This document shows positions 59,455 through 64,000 of a DNA stretch of 64,000 bases, piece by piece. The stretch lies in contig JAGLWF010000004.1 of the NCBI GenBank assembly GCA_023133595.1, positions 1 to 64,000 of the forward strand, in the 5' to 3' direction. The number at the start of each line of letters is the position of its first letter. Position 1 is the first letter of the stretch. The notes below the pieces were generated by a model that saw only the letters and a list, made by a program, of their open reading frames with translations, was not told the DNA's origin and did no database searches. Origin of the DNA: Nanobdellota archaeon (GTDB lineage Archaea > Nanobdellota > Nanobdellia > Woesearchaeales > WJKV01). The translations under genes were made by a program, and so were the position numbers.

Positions 59455-59546
59455 GCATAGCACCAAGCGTAGCCTTGCAATAAACAGTCCAGTTTACTAG
59501 ACTCGGCTTCTAAATCGTATTTTTGATCTAGCAAAGCGTGCTATGC
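59455..59546. repeat. 92-base structured intergenic element, copy 2
   Basis: The same first 22 and last 14 bases as copy 1 and exactly the same length, with a different interior. Conserved internal positions are TAAAC at 27-31, CCA at 35-37 and TCG at 49-51. The terminal stem is extended by ATAT (59451-59454) against GTGT (59547-59550), which pairs only through G-U in RNA. CTAGA (59497-59501) and TCTAG (59527-59531) pair inside. It follows the gene ending at 59440. Confidence 0.75.
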
Positions 59547-59596
59547 GTGTACAACAGCAGGCAAAGCTTAAATATCTGTCCTTCATGGATTAGATT

Positions 59597-60604
59597 ATGA
59601 AAGAGGCAATGTATTACAACAAATTAAAAGATGATATTGTGCATTGCCAGCTATGTCCTCAGTTCTGCATGATCAAACCAGGTGAAACAGGGAAATGCAG
59701 AGTGAGAAAGAATCAAGATGGAACATTGATTTCTCTTGTGTATTCCCAACCATGTTCTGCAGCAATAGATCCGATTGAGAAGAAACCATTGTTTCATTTC
59801 TTTCCAGGTTCTAAGACTTTTTCAATATCAACAGTCGGATGCAACTTAGACTGTAAAGCGTGCCAGAACTGGGAGATCTCGCAGGCAAAACCAGAAGATG
59901 TTCCTGCAAAAGAGATGAAGCCAGAAGAAGTTGTTGAGGAGGCATTGAAACACAACTGCGATTCTATTGCATACACTTACATTGAACCTTCAATCTTTTA
60001 CGAGTACGTCCTGGACATTGCAAAATTAGCCCGGCAAAAAGGATTGAAAAACATAATGGTGACAAACGGTTTCCTGAATCCAGAACCAATAAAAGAATTG
60101 TATCAATACATTGATGCTGCAAACATTGACCTTAAAGCATTTAGTGATGAGTTTTACAAAGATATGTGCAAAGGAAGACTGCAGCCTGTTCTTGATGCGA
60201 TAAAGCAGATAAAACAGATGAATGTGTGGATTGAATTGACAACATTGATCATTCCAGGAAAGAATGATGATAAAATAGAAATAAGACAGATGTGTGAATG
60301 GATAAAAGCAAATGTTGGTGACGACGTGCCAATCCATTTTTCCAGGTTTTTTCCGTGCTATAAATTGTTGAATATAGAGCCAACACCGATAGACACGCTA
60401 AAAAAATGCTACGAGATTGCAAACAAAGCTGGTCTGAAATACATCTATGTCGGCAATGTCGTGGACACGCACTTCCACCAGACAGTCTGCCCAAAATGCG
60501 GCATGGAAGTCATCAACAGATCACATAGATACGAACTCGAGGAAGTGCATCTGGAGAACAGCTGCTGCAAATTCTGCAAGACTAAGATAGCTGGTATGTT
60601 TTAA
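59597..60604 (+). CDS. amrS: AmmeMemoRadiSam-system radical SAM protein
   Basis: A 335-residue radical SAM enzyme with CNLDCKACQ (CxxxCxxC, about residues 82-89) binding the 4Fe-4S cluster. The N-terminal CQLCPQFCMIKPGETGKC and the C-terminal CPKCGMEVI and CCKFC clusters give further metal sites. Length and layout match AmrS, found with the AmmeMemoRadiSam proteins AmrA and AmrB, which are not next to it here. GCTTAAATATC is 26 bases before the ATG. Confidence 0.9.
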   Translation: MKEAMYYNKLKDDIVHCQLCPQFCMIKPGETGKCRVRKNQDGTLISLVYSQPCSAAIDPIEKKPLFHFFPGSKTFSISTVGCNLDCKACQNWEISQAKPEDVPAKEMKPEEVVEEALKHNCDSIAYTYIEPSIFYEYVLDIAKLARQKGLKNIMVTNGFLNPEPIKELYQYIDAANIDLKAFSDEFYKDMCKGRLQPVLDAIKQIKQMNVWIELTTLIIPGKNDDKIEIRQMCEWIKANVGDDVPIHFSRFFPCYKLLNIEPTPIDTLKKCYEIANKAGLKYIYVGNVVDTHFHQTVCPKCGMEVINRSHRYELEEVHLENSCCKFCKTKIAGMF

Positions 60605-60609
60605 TCAAA

Positions 60610-61335
60610 CTATTTCAAAGTCGCTTCGACTATTAAGAATGTAGGAATTTCTTGTTTATGAGATAAAAGATTTGTATCTTTGATGGATTTTCCTTTTGCA
60701 TGTTTGATAGCAATTTCATGAAAAGCAGATACAACAAAACCTTGCTTGAACAATAATTTTAGATAGTATCCAATAGATCGATGATAATACATGACATCTT
60801 TGAATTTTGGATGTTGTCGAGAAAATAATGACAAATATCTTTTGATCTCTTTGTAATATTCTTTACCTTGCTTCTTTCTTTTTGCTGAGTGAAAAGCTGG
60901 ATGAGGAATAGAAAATATGAGTTTTGAATTCTTTTTCAGTACTCTTGCACATTCTTTTACAGTTCCTTTAATCTTCATGATGTCATGGAAGGCCATATTT
61001 GCAACAACAAAGTTAAAAGAATTATTTTTTAAAAACGTCATCTTGCTTGAATCTCCTACAAAGAATTTGACATTTGACTTGGTTTTTGATTTTGCTATAT
61101 CTATCAACTTCTCTGAATAATCTACTCCAGTAACAAGAGCTTGTTTTTTGGCCAATTTCATAGAAAAATACCCATTTCCACAGGCAAGATCTAGGATCTT
61201 CTTATTTTTCACATTGCCTAACAATTTAAATATGACCGGATTCAGATAAGTTAAGTGATATATATCTCCTTTATCTTCAACATAGCTGCTATATTCTTCT
61301 GCAACTACATCCCAAGAAATGCTTTTTTTAGGCAT
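60610..61335 (-). CDS. class I SAM-dependent methyltransferase
   Basis: A 241-residue methyltransferase: motif I ILDLACGNGYFSMKLAKK, motif II VTGVDYSEKLI, then FVVANMAFHDI and ARVLKKNSKLIFSIPHPAF. It resembles small-molecule methyltransferases of the UbiE type. The frame opens at 61389, but the family alignment and a TTAAATTTATT about 31 bases upstream favour the ATG at 61335. Convergent with amrS. Confidence 0.85.
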   Translation of the reverse strand: MPKKSISWDVVAEEYSSYVEDKGDIYHLTYLNPVIFKLLGNVKNKKILDLACGNGYFSMKLAKKQALVTGVDYSEKLIDIAKSKTKSNVKFFVGDSSKMTFLKNNSFNFVVANMAFHDIMKIKGTVKECARVLKKNSKLIFSIPHPAFHSAKRKKQGKEYYKEIKRYLSLFSRQHPKFKDVMYYHRSIGYYLKLLFKQGFVVSAFHEIAIKHAKGKSIKDTNLLSHKQEIPTFLIVEATLK

Positions 61336-61422
61336 GCATTTGTTTATGCAGAAGTCCTTAATAAATTTAACCTTGTATGAGAATCGCAAACCTTATATAC
61401 TTATTTTGAATCATTCTAGAAC

Positions 61423-62289
61423 ATGAGACTTCATATGGAGTGGGACAGGGAGATTTTTGATTCGCACTTTCATATAGGCAAGTTTGGGACACAGGATTCT
61501 GCAATAGGCATGGTTGATCTATTCAAGGACAGGGAGTTAGTGAACCACAAACAGATCAAGAAGCACATGAAAGTCAATAATATTGTGAAAGGTCTTGTCT
61601 CTCCGCACTATACTTCTGATCTGAAGCAGTCGTTTGTTGAATTCAATCCGATAATAACAGATGCAATAGGCAAATTCAAGAACCTGTTCGGTGCAATGTG
61701 GGTGAATCCAGCAGAACCCAGCCTGAGCGCAGATGTGATGGACTCTGCTGTCTTGAATGAGAAAGTTGTTGCACTAAAGATGAATCCAAACACATGGGGA
61801 AAGAATGTGACTCCAGATCCTAAGACATGGGATCATGATTTCAAGAATTCAATGGAAAACATAATGGATTTTGCTGCAAAGAATAAGTTTGTTCTGCAAT
61901 TGACAACAGGATTAGGCAATGCAGAGATCAATCGTTACGACAGGTTCATAGAAAAATACGGTCATGGACAGAGAATACACTTTCTGCACATGGGAGGATC
62001 AGTTACAGGACACGTGAAATTTGTTCCGCGATTCATTGACTGGATTGAAAGAGATTTTGATGTTTATACAGATACATCAAGAGCTTTGGCTTTCGGACCG
62101 CATTTCCTGATAAAAGAATGTCTTGAGAAGAGTGATAATTCATTGAAACGGATAATGTTTGCATCAGACGAACCATGGGGAATATTCCAGGCAGAATTAG
62201 CTTTATTCCGCCATCTTGGCCTGTCAAATACACTGCGTTATCGTATCTTATTCCATAACGCGAACATGCTCTACTGCAATGGAGACTAA
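61423..62289 (+). CDS. amidohydrolase-family TIM-barrel protein
   Basis: A 288-residue metal-dependent hydrolase of the amidohydrolase-2 type: FDSHFHIG (HxH), HFLHMGGS (His after strand 5 or 6) and MFASDEPWG (catalytic Asp). The substrate is unknown; decarboxylase-like members share this layout. CCTTATATACTT is 28 bases upstream. The UPF0248 gene follows immediately. Confidence 0.85.
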   Translation: MRLHMEWDREIFDSHFHIGKFGTQDSAIGMVDLFKDRELVNHKQIKKHMKVNNIVKGLVSPHYTSDLKQSFVEFNPIITDAIGKFKNLFGAMWVNPAEPSLSADVMDSAVLNEKVVALKMNPNTWGKNVTPDPKTWDHDFKNSMENIMDFAAKNKFVLQLTTGLGNAEINRYDRFIEKYGHGQRIHFLHMGGSVTGHVKFVPRFIDWIERDFDVYTDTSRALAFGPHFLIKECLEKSDNSLKRIMFASDEPWGIFQAELALFRHLGLSNTLRYRILFHNANMLYCNGD

Positions 62290-62290
62290 G

Positions 62291-62554
62291 ATGCTCTACA
62301 TCAAAGATTTTCTCGACAAGATCAAGTGGGACAAACGCATGAAACCAGAAGAATACACACTGGTTTATATCGACCGTTTCACAGGAAAAGAAATCGAGTT
62401 TGAATATTCTGACATTATCGGCACAAGCGGAACATTCCTCCAGATCAAGACAATTGTCAATGAAAGAGAAAAAGTTGTTGACATCCCATTGCACAGGATA
62501 GTAAAAATAAAGAAATCTGGGTTTGTAGTCTGGGACAGGACAAAAAGAGAGTAA
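62291..62554 (+). CDS. UPF0248 (DUF504) protein
   Basis: An 87-residue archaeal protein: FLDKIKWDKRMKPEEYTLVYIDR and DIPLHRIVKIKKSGFVVWDR match UPF0248/DUF504, of unknown function and suspected RNA binding. ATG 62291 follows the amidohydrolase stop by one base; ATG 62279 is an alternative overlapping it. Confidence 0.85.
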   Translation: MLYIKDFLDKIKWDKRMKPEEYTLVYIDRFTGKEIEFEYSDIIGTSGTFLQIKTIVNEREKVVDIPLHRIVKIKKSGFVVWDRTKRE

Positions 62555-62659
62555 ACTTTTATTTGAATGTTACCATTATTTACTTTCTAATATTATCCTT
62601 GCGCCTTTTAGCACTAATTTACGTCAATTACATTTAACACCATACAAAACCTCTCAGTT

Positions 62660-64000
62660 TTACTTTTTAACAATCACACTATATCCTGCCTTCTGATTTG
62701 TGTTTTTTATAATATCTTCTATTAACTCGGGTTTCTTAATATGTGAAACAACGATTTTTTCTAACTTTTTGGTTTTCTCCAGAAAAAATCTTAAAGCAGG
62801 TAGTTCTATCAAATGATTACCTTGTGCATCCTCTCCAATAGTATATATTTCTGGAGGTCCATTTATCATAGTTGTTGCATTTATGTAATGAAACTGTTCA
62901 TTGGGAACGTTTTGAATTAATAATTCATGAATACTTCGCAGTTGTTTTCTTGCATTCTCAGAAATATTCTGTCCTAAAAGCCTTTTTATCCCTTGTAAGC
63001 TCAATCTAGGATCCCATCTTTTTATACCTGAAGTTCTTTTTAAGAAAATGCATAATTTTGCTCCATACATTTCGGCAATAGCAAGAGTTTGTGTGTCTGA
63101 ATATTCTGGTTCAAAACTGAATTCTTTAATAATTTGCTCTGGACAAGTAGACATAACAACAATATTTTTGTATAATAACTCGTCATCTACTTTATCAAAA
63201 TTTTCAGGCGATATAAAGACTGCTTTTTCTCCTAAAGCTTCAGACAGCTCAATTGCATTGCATTTTAGGGTTTCTTTTGAAAGCTCTCTGAACAATTGAG
63301 TAGGCATATTGTACTTTACGTTCCATCTTTTTCTAGGATCCCATGCAGGACCTCCACCAGGAACACAGATCAGGCAATATTTGTTTAATAATTTTTCAAT
63401 GCATGGAACAATCATTGAAACAACTTTGTTTTCCCAGTCATCAAATTCTGCATCTAAGCTGCTTCCACCTATCTTTATAACAACAACAGGGCGAGTAATT
63501 TCAGGTAAAGTTTTAGTTTCTTTTAGACCAACATCAATAAAACTCTCAAGTCCATCCATGCTTGATAATCTGTATTTTCTCCTAAGTTTTTCTTCTCTAT
63601 TTAGTATATCTCTGATTTCATTAGGACTTTCTAAATCCAAACATACTCTACGAAAGTATGCGTGCGGAGCCTGTAAAATTGTAAAAACATCATCATCATC
63701 ACGTTCAAGGAATTTGAATTTAATGAGCTCTCCGGTATAATCAGGAATATTTTCTAGTGCAGATATGTATTCTTTAGGATTAATTCCTGCATTTAGAAGT
63801 GTTCTTAAAAACAAAGAAATTCCTCTTGTTTGAGTCAAATGACTTATATCAGAAAGAACTTCATAACTGTAACTTTTTCTTTGCAATATGTTAAAATGAA
63901 GCCCTTTGCTTGTTTTTGAACCCCCACCATCATGATTAACTGATACAGTAAGAATGTAATCATTAAAAAACGCGCAGCGTAAATCACCAAAATCTCTTGG
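62660..64000 (-). CDS. amino-acid-kinase-fold protein, 5' end beyond the window
   Basis: At least 446 residues. An amino-acid-kinase domain starts at VVVIKIGGSSLD, followed by YCLICVPGGGPAWD and YSDTQTLAIAEMYGAKLCIFLKRTSGIK, as in UMP kinases and molybdenum storage proteins. About 180 residues precede it, including NHDGGGSKTSKGLHFN near the edge. The frame remains open to base 64000 without a stop or ATG, so the TTG at 63886 is not the real start. Substrate unknown; a phosphate or oxyanion binding role is inferred. Confidence 0.75.
   Translation of the reverse strand, partial: PRDFGDLRCAFFNDYILTVSVNHDGGGSKTSKGLHFNILQRKSYSYEVLSDISHLTQTRGISLFLRTLLNAGINPKEYISALENIPDYTGELIKFKFLERDDDDVFTILQAPHAYFRRVCLDLESPNEIRDILNREEKLRRKYRLSSMDGLESFIDVGLKETKTLPEITRPVVVIKIGGSSLDAEFDDWENKVVSMIVPCIEKLLNKYCLICVPGGGPAWDPRKRWNVKYNMPTQLFRELSKETLKCNAIELSEALGEKAVFISPENFDKVDDELLYKNIVVMSTCPEQIIKEFSFEPEYSDTQTLAIAEMYGAKLCIFLKRTSGIKRWDPRLSLQGIKRLLGQNISENARKQLRSIHELLIQNVPNEQFHYINATTMINGPPEIYTIGEDAQGNHLIELPALRFFLEKTKKLEKIVVSHIKKPELIEDIIKNTNQKAGYSVIVKK

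Noticed and set aside
63884..63886. TTG at 63886 as start of the amino-acid-kinase-like gene
   Set aside because: The frame remains open with protein-like sequence up to the window edge, so the gene is cut by the window.
1..64000. CRISPR array, rRNA, tRNA or insertion sequence
   Set aside because: I saw no regularly spaced direct repeats, no rRNA or tRNA core sequences and no transposase.

Overview
The window is a piece of an archaeal chromosome, most likely from a DPANN-type archaeon close to Woesearchaeota or Pacearchaeota (lineage is an inference). The archaeal call rests on Cbf5, Nop10, aIF2-alpha, ribosomal proteins eS27 and eL33, a PAC2-family protein, DUF357, DUF5654, HTH_45 and UPF0248 proteins. 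Gene starts agree: many first genes have a TATA box (TTTATA or TTTAAA core) centred 24-30 bases before the start codon and no Shine-Dalgarno, so they look leaderless, while operon-internal genes often carry GAGGTG-type sites. I used this to move many starts inward. There are no rRNA or tRNA genes and no CRISPR array that I can see, and no gene-free stretch longer than 300 bases.

Layout. 1-9.4 kb: cbf5, a secreted beta-rich protein, SET, HAD, two GNAT acetyltransferases, AlkD, a YrbL-like kinase, a VIT/CCC1 transporter and several orphans. 9.4-14.3 kb: a carbamoyltransferase flanked by three paralogous small proteins, then a fusion of a uracil-DNA-glycosylase-like and a nucleoside-deoxyribosyltransferase-like domain. 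14.3-21.7 kb: an ACP-like protein without the carrier serine, Pcm, ChaB, a BtaA-like protein, a divergent archaemetzincin, and convergent PIN and RHH genes. 21.8-29.7 kb: a large NTase-NTase-HEPN protein, pyrG, then rps27e - aIF2-alpha - nop10 - PAC2. 29.7-36.6 kb: an operon of pilin-like proteins, an HTH-MNT/HEPN toxin-antitoxin pair with a palindromic operator, and a compact five-gene island ending in Xre-ImmA/IrrE and DUF4411-PIN. 36.7-44.6 kb: lipoprotein, rubrerythrin with a leader ORF, regulators, Lys-rich membrane proteins. 44.6-53.1 kb: CHASE2-adenylate cyclase plus FecR protein, eL33, a Fis-HTH regulator, a lipoprotein and an FHA protein, then a TctA-like transporter. 53.1-64 kb: a solitary MutS-like ATPase, an overlapping GpsA/acyltransferase pair (bacterial-type glycerol-3-phosphate lipid chemistry), AmrS, an amidohydrolase and an amino-acid-kinase-fold protein that runs off the right edge.

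Most unusual items: two 92-base intergenic elements with identical ends and different, foldable interiors (56171-56262 and 59455-59546); the gpsA/plsB-like operon in an archaeon, with a BtaA-like gene elsewhere in the window; the CHASE2-cyclase/FecR signalling pair; the UDG-NDT fusion; the five-gene toxin-antitoxin-like island; and TGTCC/GGACA inverted repeats in front of three promoters, one of them belonging to a double Fis-HTH regulator.
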